Assembly (NCBI GenBank): GCA_963575745.1
Contig: CAUYUJ010015518.1
Span: 263,861-327,860, forward strand
DNA length: 64,000 bases
Direction of reading: 5' to 3'
DNA from: Prorocentrum cordatum
Lineage: Eukaryota > Sar > Dinophyceae > Prorocentrales > Prorocentraceae
How positions within the stretch are numbered: the stretch's first letter is position 1; every line of letters starts with the position of its first letter. The notes under the pieces are model-generated. The model was not told the origin of the DNA. It ran no database searches and worked only from the letters and a program-made list of their open reading frames with translations. Below are positions 44,385-54,840 of this stretch, one piece after another. The translations under genes were made by a program, and so were the position numbers.

Positions 44385-47279
44385 ATGGCAGATCCAGCAC
44401 CGGCCTCCGCAGCAGCGGGGGGGGAGGTTGCAACGAAACTTCGGTCATTGTTTTCGTCGATGTCTGGTGCCCAGGAAAGCGTTTCGCAGAGCCTGCTGGT
44501 TGCTCAGGAAATTATGGAGAATGGCCGGATCGAAGAGGCGCGGAAGTTAACGGCCGCCGCCAACCGCCTTGTAGTCATAACGGCTAAGGAGGCGGCTTCC
44601 GCAGCAGCGGGGGCATCCGTGGAGCCAGGCGCCGCCGCAGTGGTAATCGAGCCTGGACAGGGTGGCTCCGATGACCCGAGACCGAGATCTCCCTGCACGA
44701 CTAATTGGCAACATCGGCAGGCTCTGATCGCAGCACGCAAACTGCGTGAAAGCTCCTCCGCAGCAGCGGGGGCCCGCGTGATCAAGACTCTCGCCTTGAC
44801 CTCGAAGGCTCGGTCGCCAGCGCTTCCTGTCCAAGAGGGCTTCCCAGAGGAAGGCCGCCCGCGCTTCCCATCGGAAGGGCGCGGCCCGAGCCATTCCAAG
44901 CCTCTTGTGCCCCTGCTGTACGACGACGAAGACCAGGTGCAGGAGGGGCAGACAGAGGCGCGCGTGAATCTGGCTTTTGCTTCCCTCGTCCTGCGCGCGG
45001 GCGCCTCCCTGTCGGATTGGGTCGCAGCTGTCGGGGACAGGCGCGAAGGGGTCGTCTTAGTCTCCTTCGAGCCTGGTGCACGCATCAATCGCGATCGGCG
45101 GAAGCAACATCTCGACGATCTCATCCGCCAAAGTGGCTTCCACGGGGAGGTCGCGCGCGAGTGCGTTGGGGCTCTCCTCTGGGTTCCCGAGCGCGTCGAG
45201 CAGTGCGAGGTGCTTCGCTGGCACTGCCGCGGGAAGTTCCTGGTTCAGGCCTGGTCGGTGACCCTGGCAGCGGTGGCTCACAATCCGAAAGCAAAGGAAG
45301 GCAAACTCTCCATAGCAGTGGGGGGCGTGTTCTTCCGACACCAGACGAGCCTCGCGGGACACCCGTGGCCCGAAAACTTCCGCAACGGGCTGCGGAACCT
45401 GGCGTTGTGGAACCGAGTGCGTATTCTCGCTGGGATCTTTGACGCAGGCAGGGAGGATCTTTCGGAGCTGCTCAGAAGTTGCGGCGCGTCTGGTACAGGC
45501 GTACTCGGCTTGGCTTTGTGGTGTCCGACAACAGGTTGCCACGTGACGCACCCGCACTACATCGTGATTCTTGGCCCCGCTCAGGTTCGCGAGTGCCCTG
45601 CGGGCGGGCAGCCTGATCTGCCGCACTGGTTGAATCAGGTTTCCCAGCCTCCGCAGCAGCGGAGGCTCCTCACCAGCCTGCAGTACCGCCAGTTGGATTG
45701 GGCGGCGCGTCCGACCTGGGTCAGGCTCACGGACGCGGAGCGCAAGGAGCAGGATACATATGAATGGCCGCACTTGCACAGGGTGATCCACAAGGCCCAG
45801 GATGCGAACCGCCTCACGGAACATTGCCACACATTGTTCGTTTTTATAGAAGCCAAGAACAGGAAGTCTGGCAAAGGCGCCGCGGCCAGGAAGAAGGATC
45901 GGAAGCGGGAAGCCAAGTGGGAAAAACAGCGGGGAGAGTGGGCGGAGACAGAACCCGAAGCAACAGCCTCAGCAGCAGCGGAGGCGCACGGAGGCCAGGA
46001 GGAGGCGGAGACAGAATCTGAAGCAGCAGCCTCCGCAGCAGCGGGGGCGCACGGAGCCCAGGAGGAGCTTGAGGGCGACGGGCGCGACGCCGTCGACCTC
46101 TGCAGCCCCACGCCGCCCCAGGACGAACAGAGCAACCCTGACAGAGGTGAGAGGGAGGAGAAGAAGGAGAAGGAGAAGATGAAGAAAAACAAGAAGAATA
46201 ACAAGAAGAAAGATATCAGGAGCAGAACCCCAAAGAGGAAGAAGCCCTCGCAGCAGCGGGGGGGCAGCCGTTCCACACGCAGAAAGCGGGAGCAGAGGAG
46301 CAAAGCCCGAATGAGGAGAGTGCCCTCGCAGCAGCGGGGGCGCAGCCGCTCCAGACGCAGAGGGCAGGAGCAGAGGGGGCGCAGCCGCTCCAGACGCAGT
46401 GGGCAGGTGGAGGGCGGCGACCGCAGGGCGGCGTGGGCAGGGCGGTTCCTGCCCGCGCCGCCCGCGCACCCCCCCCACACAGGTCAGGTGATGCTGAGGC
46501 CGAGGGCATGGCGCCCGCTCCTCCCAGGCCAGATATGCCGTCCGCCAGGCATGCCGCCAATGATGCCACCACCACCGCCATCTCCCCCGCGTGGAGGAGG
46601 ACGCCGCGGGGCCCCCCCGCTGGAGGAGACACCGCACCCTACGCCGCCGCGGCTCGTCCCGAGCCAGCCGCCGCACCCTCCGCCGAAGCGGCTCCTGCCA
46701 AGAGAGTCGCAGACGCCCCGCCCTCTGGCAGCGCCGCTCGTCCCGAGGCCGCCGCCGCAGCCTCCCCCGCCGCAGCTCCTCTCCAGGGAGTCGCCGCTTC
46801 CTGCGGACACGTTCGCGTTCAACAGTGACGCGTTCGAGGCATTGTCGCGGCGCCGCAGCCCTTCAAGCGACTCCAGCCGACGGCGCGCGGCTGCGGAGAC
46901 CTCCGCAGCGGCGGGGGTGGTCTCCGCAGGGGTGATCTCCGCAGCAGCGGGGGCTAGCATAATTAAGAGATCTGAGGCCCGGGCTCGGCGCGCGCGCGAG
47001 GAGGCAGGCGCTCGCATTGAGCGGCTGAAGAAATCGTGGTCGTTGTCGCCGTGCTCGTCGTCGTCGTTTGCTTTTTGCTGGGGGGGAAAGGAGGGCGAGC
47101 AAGAGGAGGAGGAGGAGGAGGGGTCCTGCAGGGGCCAGGACCGACACCGGGACCGGGACCGGGACCAGGGGGAGAGCGGGACCGGGACCGGGAGCGGGAC
47201 AGGGACGGGGAGCCCTGGACGAGCAGCAGAACCGACCGCGGGACCGGGGCCGGGGCCGGGACCGGGAACGGGGGTGTGA
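44385..47279 (+). CDS. Large uncharacterised protein with possible degenerate EEP-like fold (about 964 aa)
   Basis: ATG at 44,385 (MADPAPASAAAGGEVATKLR) is preferred because the upstream open frame lies in the duplicated spacer. N-terminal helices (SLLVAQEIMENGRIEEARKL), then Ala-rich linkers. A folded region around 44,960-45,590 contains LSIAVGGVFFRHQ, about 25 residues, then VRILAGIFDAGREDL and later HVTHPHYIVILGP. The order resembles the late part of endonuclease/exonuclease/phosphatase domains (strand-His, then GDFN, then His), but GDFN reads GIFD, so a catalytically dead relative is one reading. From about 45,870 it turns Lys/Glu rich, then RS/SR-dipeptide rich (RGRSRSRRRGQ), then Pro-rich, ending in Gly/Thr/Pro repeats. 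Eleven or so AGCA hairpins sit in linkers, read as AAAGA, PQQRR or SQQRG. The exact C-terminus may be altered by unseen introns. Confidence 0.55.
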   Translation: MADPAPASAAAGGEVATKLRSLFSSMSGAQESVSQSLLVAQEIMENGRIEEARKLTAAANRLVVITAKEAASAAAGASVEPGAAAVVIEPGQGGSDDPRPRSPCTTNWQHRQALIAARKLRESSSAAAGARVIKTLALTSKARSPALPVQEGFPEEGRPRFPSEGRGPSHSKPLVPLLYDDEDQVQEGQTEARVNLAFASLVLRAGASLSDWVAAVGDRREGVVLVSFEPGARINRDRRKQHLDDLIRQSGFHGEVARECVGALLWVPERVEQCEVLRWHCRGKFLVQAWSVTLAAVAHNPKAKEGKLSIAVGGVFFRHQTSLAGHPWPENFRNGLRNLALWNRVRILAGIFDAGREDLSELLRSCGASGTGVLGLALWCPTTGCHVTHPHYIVILGPAQVRECPAGGQPDLPHWLNQVSQPPQQRRLLTSLQYRQLDWAARPTWVRLTDAERKEQDTYEWPHLHRVIHKAQDANRLTEHCHTLFVFIEAKNRKSGKGAAARKKDRKREAKWEKQRGEWAETEPEATASAAAEAHGGQEEAETESEAAASAAAGAHGAQEELEGDGRDAVDLCSPTPPQDEQSNPDRGEREEKKEKEKMKKNKKNNKKKDIRSRTPKRKKPSQQRGGSRSTRRKREQRSKARMRRVPSQQRGRSRSRRRGQEQRGRSRSRRSGQVEGGDRRAAWAGRFLPAPPAHPPHTGQVMLRPRAWRPLLPGQICRPPGMPPMMPPPPPSPPRGGGRRGAPPLEETPHPTPPRLVPSQPPHPPPKRLLPRESQTPRPLAAPLVPRPPPQPPPPQLLSRESPLPADTFAFNSDAFEALSRRRSPSSDSSRRRAAAETSAAAGVVSAGVISAAAGASIIKRSEARARRAREEAGARIERLKKSWSLSPCSSSSFAFCWGGKEGEQEEEEEEGSCRGQDRHRDRDRDQGESGTGTGSGTGTGSPGRAAEPTAGPGPGPGPGTGV
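45646..45667. repeat. AGCA hairpin, 9-bp arms AGCCTCCGC/GCGGAGGCT
   Basis: Perfect arms, with A-T and T-A pairs where most other copies have C-G; a clear compensatory variant inside coding sequence (frame reads PPQQRR). Confidence 0.9.
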
Positions 47280-47394
47280 CTGTGTTGGTTGAATTATGGG
47301 TTCGTGTTCCCTCTTGTGGTCACCGGTCCGGTTTCACGTGGCGGTTCGGCTGCACGCTCTGGGGCCTTTGTTTTTTTGGTTTCTTTCTTTTCTT

Positions 47395-47425
47395 TTTTTT
47401 TTTTTTTTTTTTTTTTTTTTCTTCT
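47395..47425. repeat. Poly-T tract
   Basis: T-run of about 26 nt inside CT-rich sequence between two genes. Confidence 0.8.
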
Positions 47426-47548
47426 CTTTTTCCCTTTTTTTTGTTTCTTTTTATTTTCCATTTTCTTCCCGCCCTGGTCGCTCCATGTGTCAGCTCTTTG
47501 TCCCGCCCCCGATCTCTGCCGTGCCGTTTGGGTTCGAGATCGCCAGCC

Positions 47549-48019
47549 ATGACGGTTAGGAAGCCCGACGCAAGGATCGGGCGATGCCGCGTCGGCGAGA
47601 AGAGGAATAGGAAACCCGACACAAGGACGGGGCGATGCCGCGTCGGCGAGAAGAGGGGTTTTCGGAAACCGGACCACAGACCTCATTCGAGCAAGCGCGC
47701 TGGGGCGGCGGCTCGACCCACGGCAGCGTCGGCGAAGGCGGCCGCGCGGCCGCTAGCTCGGCGCAAGGCGAGCTCCAAGAAACAAGCCCTCGCAGTAGCG
47801 GGGGCTGCTGTAGCCCTCGCAGCAGCGGGGGCTGCTGTCTCGGAGCGTGGTGGGTTGTGGGATGAGAAGACTGCTCGGAGGACAGGCGTGGAAGATGACG
47901 ATGGGTTCGATCAGGCACTTTGGTGCCGCGACCATTGGGGCAACTGGTACAAACTAGGGTCCAAGATGCCGCCAGTCGGCAGCTCCTGGCAAGAAGGCGC
48001 CGACCCCCTTCGCATGTAA
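47549..48019 (+). CDS. Basic uncharacterised protein (156 aa)
   Basis: ATG at 47,549, stop TAA at 48,017. The N-terminus has two tandem copies of a roughly 16-residue basic repeat (KPDARIGRCRVGEKR and KPDTRTGRCRVGEKR) from a 48-nt DNA duplication. It is followed by a Lys/Ala-rich segment, then two tandem hairpins (47,785 and 47,812, loops AGTA and AGCA) read as Ala/Val runs. The C-terminus is a different, acidic-aromatic segment (DDDGFDQALWCRDHWGNWYK). The DNA-binding look of the N-terminus is only composition. Could be the last exon of the preceding gene. Confidence 0.45.
   Translation: MTVRKPDARIGRCRVGEKRNRKPDTRTGRCRVGEKRGFRKPDHRPHSSKRAGAAARPTAASAKAAARPLARRKASSKKQALAVAGAAVALAAAGAAVSERGGLWDEKTARRTGVEDDDGFDQALWCRDHWGNWYKLGSKMPPVGSSWQEGADPLRM
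47785..47833. repeat. Two tandem hairpins, loops AGTA and AGCA
   Basis: AGCCCTCGC-AGTA-GCGGGGGCT at 47,785-47,806 and the same with AGCA at 47,812-47,833, separated by GCTGT. A 27-bp local duplication with one loop substitution. Confidence 0.9.
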
Positions 48020-48823
<804 letters not shown>

Positions 48824-51292
48824 ATGTCCGAGGACATCAAGTCAGGCCCCCTGAATGATGCCGCCACGTTGCGCAGCCGCTATGCCTTGAAGGACTCCGA
48901 GGGCCAGCGGCTGAAGGCCAAAAATTCCTTGGAGGATATCTGCGTCCACCCGCAGAACAGAGGTGGGACGTGCCCCTCCGCTGCCAGAGTGGTTAATCTC
49001 CTGTGTGGCATTCTGAAAGACAGGTTCCTCTTGAACGAGGCGCAGCACGAAGCAGCGGTTGTTCAGGAACTCCCTGCGGGGAAGAAGGCCGATTACGAGC
49101 GCCTCCATGGCAAGCCGTACACGGCGCACGCGGACCACAACAAGCAGAAAACGGAGTCCGTGGAGGCTCTACGCCCGGCGTACACAAGCTTGTCAACGTT
49201 CAACTACGGGGCGCTGAGCCACTGCGCGCTAACCCTTGGTCTGCTGAGCCTCAAGCACGGCGCAGTGTGGGCCATTCCCGAAGAACACAAAGGATGTGTT
49301 TTGGAGGAGTTCCAGACAGGTCCAGGTGGCTCCTGGGATATCCCAAAAATGCGTCGCGCACCGAAGTTCACAGAACTCATGGACGTGCTCGATAACGGTT
49401 TGCTTTGCGAGGTGCTCTCGTGGGAAATTCACTTCGATGCCGACTTCGCGCAAGGCCCCGCGATCATTTCCGCGGCCCTGAACGACCCGCAGGGAAAAGG
49501 TGTGACCTCTCACGAAATCGAGGTCCTGACGTCCGTCGCTGATTTCGTCGCCACCGCAGCAGCGGCGGGCAAGAAAGCATCGTGCGGATCTGAGACAGGA
49601 CACCCCGTGAATATCTCGTACGAAACTGTTCTCAAGGCTTGCGCGCAACGACATCCCGAGTACGCCAAGGCCAAATGGTTCGAGGACATGTTTACTTTCG
49701 TCATCAACGTGGGGGCCGCATCAGGGCAGTTCATACCGCAAATTTTAGATTATGATCGACGTTGGGTGGATCGCAAAATACGTTCCCTGGCACCAGCCAC
49801 CTGGAGCGTTCTCAACCAACTCCCCATAGATTGTCCCCATGTGAAGGTAGCCCTTGTCATGAGGGCGTACTCGCAAGAGCCGAGGTGCGGACAATGCCCC
49901 GCGCCGGAAACGGCTTGGGGACACAGCGAGGGCAACAGTCGGATACAGGAGCTCAATTCTTTGTGCCCCCGCAGCAGCGGAGGCCCACGGGGAGGAGAAG
50001 AGCGCGATTTTGACCGCGGGGGCGGTTCTGACTGCGACGGACACCTTCTACCAGGCGTACGTAAGGGTGAAGGCTAACAAACCTCGTCTGGAGGCAGTTG
50101 TGGAGGCCGTGTGCGAGACAGTGCGTCCGCACTATGCTGAAGTACGCGAGGCCTGGCAGAAAATGGAAAAGAACGCACAGAACGAGTTCCCGCTCCCTCC
50201 TGCGCCGTGGACCGACAAGTTGCCCGCGGCCCCCGGGGCACCCGCTGGCCCTCGCAGCAGCGGAGGTTGCGAGGGCTCTCGCCCGCAGCCAGTATTGATA
50301 GAGTTCAACGAAGAAGACAAGCCTCTGAACAGGCAGATGTCTGAAGTGTCCAAGCCCGTGAACAGCCTGATGGTGGTCCCAGTGAAATCGTGGCACGCTT
50401 CGGCTCCGTCTGGCAATCTCGACGCAGACAGGTGGCACCAAGCAAGCATCGCGGAAGTCATGACTGGCTTCCATCGTCACGCGGACACTTGCGCCCAACC
50501 CGTCCAGATGCAATATGACGTTCAAGCCAAGAGTGTCATGTGGTGGCTACTGGGGACATCGCCGAGGGGAAACTGATGCTCTTCCCTTGCTGCCCCACCG
50601 CGAAGATTTTCCCGAAAGTCTCGAGCAATCCGCGGGCAGTGGAGGTGCTAGTCGGTGAGAAACGTCCGACTCCTGTCGAGAAAATGGAAACATATTGGGC
50701 ACAACCTGATTTCAAATTACCAGAGCTGGAGCTCAAGCCCGCGCCGCAGGAAGCGGCCTCCGCAGCAGCGGGGACTGCGCAGGGCGAGGCGCCCGTGGGT
50801 CCGCAGCTCGACGAGGCGGCCTCCGCAGCAGCGGCGCCTGCACAGGGCGAGGCCGAACAGGAAGAGAATCCGTGCCAGTTTAAGTTCGGAGGTGCCGAGT
50901 CCTTGCACTTCTTTTGGGGAGTTGAGAGGATGACACCAGGAGAACTTGCCCGAGCCCAGCTAGTGCAGGGACAGGAGCACTGGAAGTTCAACGTTGCACT
51001 TCAACCGCACGAGTTCCAGACAATGACAAAGTGCCAACCAGGCGCCCCCCTCCGCGTCTGCAGCGTGCTTGTCCCGTGCATGCACAACACGGTGCCGCTG
51101 GTGCGCGGAGATCGGCTGATGCTGCAGATCACAAAGGAGAAGATGGCCACCGACACCCACAAGGAGAAGCAGGCATGGCAAAAGGAGCAGAAAGAGCAGG
51201 AGAAGAAACGGAAGAAGGACGCCGAGGAGGGACGGAAAACCCCCAAGAGCGGCAAGATGACAATCCCTGGCCAGGGGGCCCACTTCGTGTGA
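48824..51292 (+). CDS. Uncharacterised protein, at least two exons, one frame break (about 800 aa)
   Basis: ATG at 48,824 follows an in-frame TAG. The first part (to 49,884) is well ordered: LKDRFLLNEAQHEAAVVQEL, YGALSHCALTLGLLSLKHG and FEDMFTFVINVGAASGQFIP. A 64-nt GT-AG intron (49,885-49,948, CCGAG|GTGCGG...ATACAG|GAG) restores frame to ...YSQEP-R-SSILCAPAAAEAHGEE and on to TDTFYQAYVRVKANKPRLEA. Near 50,540 the frame changes again (about KSVMW to VATGDIAEGKLMLFP), which needs a 2-nt difference: sequencing error, tiny splice shift or mutation. The last part holds two hairpin-coded Ala segments (50,755 and 50,817), an aromatic core (FKFGGAESLHFFWGVERM) and a Lys/Glu-rich tail ending GQGAHFV. 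A broken copy of one exon is at 43,218. Family unknown. Confidence 0.6.
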
Positions 51293-51848
51293 TCCCGCCG
51301 CAGCAGCGGAGGGTGCGCGAAACGGAGCGGCAGCTGACAGCGGCCGATGATCCACCCGTCGCAGCCCGCAGCCGTCAGCTGGAGGGGAGGAGGAAAAGGG
51401 CGGGGAGAGGAGGTCGAAGAGGGAGGGGGGAGGGGGGCAGCAGAAACAGCACCAGACAGGGATGGGAGAGGTCACGCATCAGCCGCAGTAGCGTCGGTGG
51501 TACGTCAATTTTCATGGCGGCGCGGCGGCCGCTGAGAAATGGAGCAAGTGCGAGGGCCTGCAAATGCGGAAAATGTGAGTGCCTCTCGTCTCCTCCCCTC
51601 CTCTTCCTCCATGAGATCTCTCTCCTGGTGCATATCCCCTGCCAGGTCTCGTCCTGCTCCTATCCCTCTATGTTCGTCCTGCCCTCCCCTCGCGCCTCGC
51701 CTCCGTCTCCGTCCCCCCTCGTCCGTTCCCGCCTCCCTCCCGTGTCCTGTTTTCCTCTCTCCGTGCTCATCGTCCTGCTCATCGTCCTGCCGTCCTGTTC
51801 GCGGGGCGCTCTGTGGGACAGGGGGGCGGTCGAAGCACGCAAGGCCGA
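51293..51848. other. Spacer, no gene recognised
   Basis: Hairpin at 51,297 just after the stop codon. Contains the repeat of 42,955-43,195 (51,435-51,665), then CT-rich sequence. Confidence 0.5.
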
Positions 51849-52061
51849 ACCCCTCTGTGACAGAGGGGCTCCGCGCTTTTCCGCCCGAGCCCCTCTGTGA
51901 CAGAGGGGCTCCGCGCTTTTCCGCCCGAGCCCCTCTGTGACAGAGGGGCTCCGCGCCCACCCCCCCTCTGTGACAGAGGGGCTCGGGCGGAAAAGCGCGG
52001 AGCCCCTCTGTCACAGAGGGGCTCGGGCGGAAAAGCGCGGAGCCCCTCTGTCACAGAGGGG
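51849..52061. repeat. TGA-loop hairpin array arranged as a palindrome
   Basis: CCCCTCTG-TGA-CAGAGGGG at 51,849, 51,889, 51,929 and 51,963 with 40-bp period and spacer CTCCGCGCTTTTCCGCCCGA. Then the same units in reverse orientation (loop TCA) at 52,003 and 52,043. The whole block is an imperfect inverted repeat about 210 bp long centred near 51,964. Confidence 0.9.
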
Positions 52062-52425
52062 GTGGGGTCGTGCTTTTTCCGCGCGCCCTCCTCTGTGAAA
52101 CAGGGGTGGTCGTTCGATCAGGACGCCCCCCCCCCCCTGTGGGACAGAGGGTCGGTCAGAGCACACAAGGCCCCCCCTCGAGGGGCAGAGGAGCGGTCAA
52201 GGGACAGGGAAGGCAGCTGTGCTCGTTCGGAGAGAAGGAGGGGGATGGGTTGGATGAGATGGAAAGAAGCTCGTGGAGGGAGCATGATGCGGATGAGGAG
52301 TAGGAGGATCTGTTCGAGACGAGGAGTCCGCCTTCCATAGCCGTTTTCAGGCGGTTCACTTTTGAGGGGGGGCGACGCCTAGGACGCGCGCGCCTTCGCA
52401 GCAGCGGGGGCTTGCGCACGGCGGC
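52062..52425. other. Spacer, no gene recognised
   Basis: Decayed relative of the TGA hairpin near 52,090-52,105. From about 52,300 it is homologous to 54,175-54,304, the 5' flank of the downstream paralog. Hairpin at 52,392-52,411. Confidence 0.5.
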
Positions 52426-53517
52426 GTGAAACGCAAGGCAGAGGACGCGTGGCGGGAGGTCGCTGCCGGGAAAGCAGCGCGCCAAGATGGCGCGAGCATG
52501 GGGGTGCTCTGCGTGACGGGCGGGCTGTGCCGAAATCACGAGGGAGCAGCGGGATTTGCTCTGGCATGCGAGGAGCGCTGTGTTGTCTTGGGCGGCGAGA
52601 TGAGCATAGAAGCCTTCGTGCCCGTCGGAAAGCACCGCCTGTGGATGCTCAAAGTGGTCGGTGGCCACAGTGCCGTGAAGGGCGCCTTGAGCGAAACAAA
52701 CTTGTTAGAACAATTGTATGAGAAGCTTCGCGCTGGAGAAGGATACAACGTGGATGAAGCGGCGACTTCTGTGAAAGAGGCCCCCGCAGCAGCGGGGGTT
52801 GCAGCAGGGTCTCCCGCAGCAGCGGGAGAAAAAGGTCGGGATCCCATGGCGGATCTCCTTGGCACCGTCAAGGCCGCGTCGAAAGCGAAGAAAACCCCTG
52901 AGAAACAGAAGGGGTTTCCTCGAGGCACGCTCTGCAGAGTAACCATGCCGATGTCTCCTAAGCCAGACGAGGCCGACACGAAGGAGGTTTGTGTGTATGA
53001 GAACAGATATGGGCAACTACTCCTTCAGAGTCAGGACCTGCCTTGGCTTCTGCATTACCTGTACGAGGAGAGCCAGGGCAAAAGCGTCCCCGAACCCAAC
53101 GACGACGACGAGGACGACGCTTTGGACGAGAAGCGCCCGTGGACCACCAGGTGGTGCCCGTCTGGGATGTGGACACTGGAGGTCAAAGGAGGGCCAATGG
53201 CAGGCCGAACTTGGGCCTCCAGGATTCAGGATCTGAACGAGGAGAAATGGTCCACAGGCGTGGCGTTGACGGAAGTGACGACGCCCTTGAAACAGTCCAC
53301 CCGTGCGCAGCAGAAGCAGGTTCTTCTAGCGTTCTTGGAGGACGTGGTCCAGAAAGCCATCAAACAGGACACAAAGCAGCGATGCCCTCGTTATCCGCTC
53401 GCTGGCGCGCGCCGCAGCAGCGGCGCGCTGACCGCTACAACGGCTTTTTTTTTTTTTTTTTTTTTTTTGCAAACAGACTCGGTGTATGCACCGCGCCAGC
53501 GGCGCGCTGACCGCTGA
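52426..53517 (+). CDS. Uncharacterised protein (about 363 aa), tandem paralog A
   Basis: The start is placed at GTG 52,426 because it aligns with ATG 54,305 of the paralog; if GTG is not used, the next Met is at 52,498 (MGVLCVTGGLCRNHEG). The ordered N-terminal domain contains VPVGKHRLWMLKVVGGHSAV and LLEQLYEKLRAGEG. Two adjacent hairpins (52,781 and 52,810) give APAAAGVAAGSPAAAGEKG. A second domain (YENRYGQLLLQSQDLPWLLH, WTTRWCPSGMWTLEVKGGPM, FLEDVVQKAIKQDTKQRCP) follows. The last roughly 35 residues (after hairpin 53,407) run through a poly-T tract as a Phe string and are probably not genuine. Family not recognised. Confidence 0.6.
   Translation: MKRKAEDAWREVAAGKAARQDGASMGVLCVTGGLCRNHEGAAGFALACEERCVVLGGEMSIEAFVPVGKHRLWMLKVVGGHSAVKGALSETNLLEQLYEKLRAGEGYNVDEAATSVKEAPAAAGVAAGSPAAAGEKGRDPMADLLGTVKAASKAKKTPEKQKGFPRGTLCRVTMPMSPKPDEADTKEVCVYENRYGQLLLQSQDLPWLLHYLYEESQGKSVPEPNDDDEDDALDEKRPWTTRWCPSGMWTLEVKGGPMAGRTWASRIQDLNEEKWSTGVALTEVTTPLKQSTRAQQKQVLLAFLEDVVQKAIKQDTKQRCPRYPLAGARRSSGALTATTAFFFFFFFLQTDSVYAPRQRRADR
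52810..52829. repeat. AGCA hairpin TCTCCCGC/GCGGGAGA, conserved in paralog
   Basis: Perfect 8-bp arms; an identical hairpin sits at the matching codons of the paralog (54,689-54,708), so it predates that duplication. Confidence 0.9.
53407..53515. repeat. Hairpin, poly-T and 19-bp direct repeat
   Basis: Hairpin GCGCGCCGC-AGCA-GCGGCGCGC (53,407-53,428), then a T-run at 53,445-53,468. The 19-mer CAGCGGCGCGCTGACCGCT occurs at 53,418-53,436 and again at 53,497-53,515, flanking the 60-bp T-containing segment like a target-site duplication. Confidence 0.75.
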
Positions 53518-53654
53518 GGTGGATGCCTGCGGGTTCCTGTCGACTGGACAGGGGTTAGGGCGCGCGCGGGGGATCGCGAGCCTGCGGCTCTCCAGCGCTC
53601 GCGCGCTAGAGGACAAAAGGAACTCGCGGAATCTGGCGAGGACGGGGCGGAGGG
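53518..53654. other. Spacer
   Basis: GC-rich sequence with no feature seen, leading to a GGA microsatellite (53,671-53,718). Confidence 0.4.
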
Positions 53655-53671
53655 GTTGGGACCAGTAGGAT

Positions 53672-53703
<32 letters not shown>

Positions 53704-53767
53704 GAGAAGGAGGAGCAACAGCAGCAGCAACAGCACACTAGCAGCACCGACAGGAGGATCATTGCGA

Positions 53768-54165
53768 GGATGCGGCCGTTTGCTTGCCCTGCGGCGCTGG
53801 GCTCGAGACAAGAGGGCGGCCGCGTGTGCGCGCGCATGGCTTCGGCATCATGGCCGCCGCAGCCGCTCCGCCCCCAGACCCAGGCGACGCTCGCCCTGCA
53901 AACGCGCCTCTGCGGGCCGGGCACGACCGCGAGGTCAACGAATGTGGAGTTTTTATAGCAACAATACAAGACTAAAGACCCCGACAGAGTGCTCATGAAC
54001 CCACGGAAACTACAGAGACCAATATTCGGATTCGGGCACTTACGTTATGCGCCGCAGCAGCGGCGCGGCTTGCCATTATGAATATGGCCAACGCACATGG
54101 AAGAATATTCATTTATGCTCGCAGTGGCCGTGGAAAAGCGACCACAAGAAGTGGTTAGGTTTTGG
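53768..54165 (+). pseudogene. Broken copy of the first exon of the gene at 55,729
   Basis: Aligns with 55,653-56,020: TGCGGCCGTTTGCTTGCCCT, MAAAAAPPPDPGDARPANAPL, the segment corresponding to DPDRVLMNPRK, and the hairpin GCGCCGC-AGCA-GCGGCGC at 54,049 (55,925 in the intact copy). The frame is broken here: sequence coding the Tyr/Gln/Glu stretch is lost near 53,950 and stop codons appear. The Cys-rich segment is altered. Confidence 0.75.
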
Positions 54166-54304
54166 AGTCCGATGAGAAGTAGGAGGATTTGTTCGAGACG
54201 AGGAGTCCGCTTTCCATAGCCGTTTTCAGGCGGATCACCAGTGAGGGGAGTTGACACCTAGAACGCGGGCGCCTTCGCAGCAGCGAGGGCTTGCGCGCGG
54301 CGGC

Positions 54305-54840
54305 ATGGAACGCACGGCATCGGAAACATGGCGGGATGTCGTTATCGGGAAAGCAGCGCGCCAAGATGACGCGAGCATGGGGGTGCTCTGCGCGACGGGC
54401 GGACTGTGCCGAAGTCACGAGGGAGCATCGGGATTTGCTCTGGAATTTGAGGAGCGCTATGTTCCCTTTGGCGGCGAGGAAAGCCTAGGAGCCTTCGTGC
54501 CCGTCGGAAAGCACCGCCTGTGCATGCTCAAGGTGGTCCGTGGTCTCAGTGCCGTGAAGGGCGCCTTGAACGAAACGACAATGTTAGAGCAAGTGCTTGG
54601 GAAGCTTCGCGTCGGAGAAGGAGACAACGTGGATGAAGCGTCGACTCCTGTGAAAAACGCTTCCGCAGCAGCGGGGGTTGCAGCAGGATCTCCCGCAGCA
54701 GCGGGAGAAAAAGGTTGGGATCCCATGGCGGATCTCCTCGGAACCGTGAAGGGCGCATCGAAAGCGAAGAAGGTGGCGGCGCGTCGCCAACCGGAGAAAA
54801 CCCCTGAGAAACAGAAAATATTGTCTCGAGGCACGCTCTG
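54305..54840 (+). pseudogene. Truncated tandem paralog B of the 52,426 gene
   Basis: ATG at 54,305 (MERTASETWRDVVIGKAARQ) aligns residue by residue with paralog A through the N-terminal domain, the two Ala hairpins (54,659 and 54,689) and PEKTPEKQKILSRGTLC, with an extra KVAARRQ insertion. Homology stops at about 54,841. Sequence then passes into unrelated DNA and a TA/TG microsatellite, and the open frame ends at 55,075 without the second domain. 5' flank also duplicated. Could still encode a shortened protein. Confidence 0.7.
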
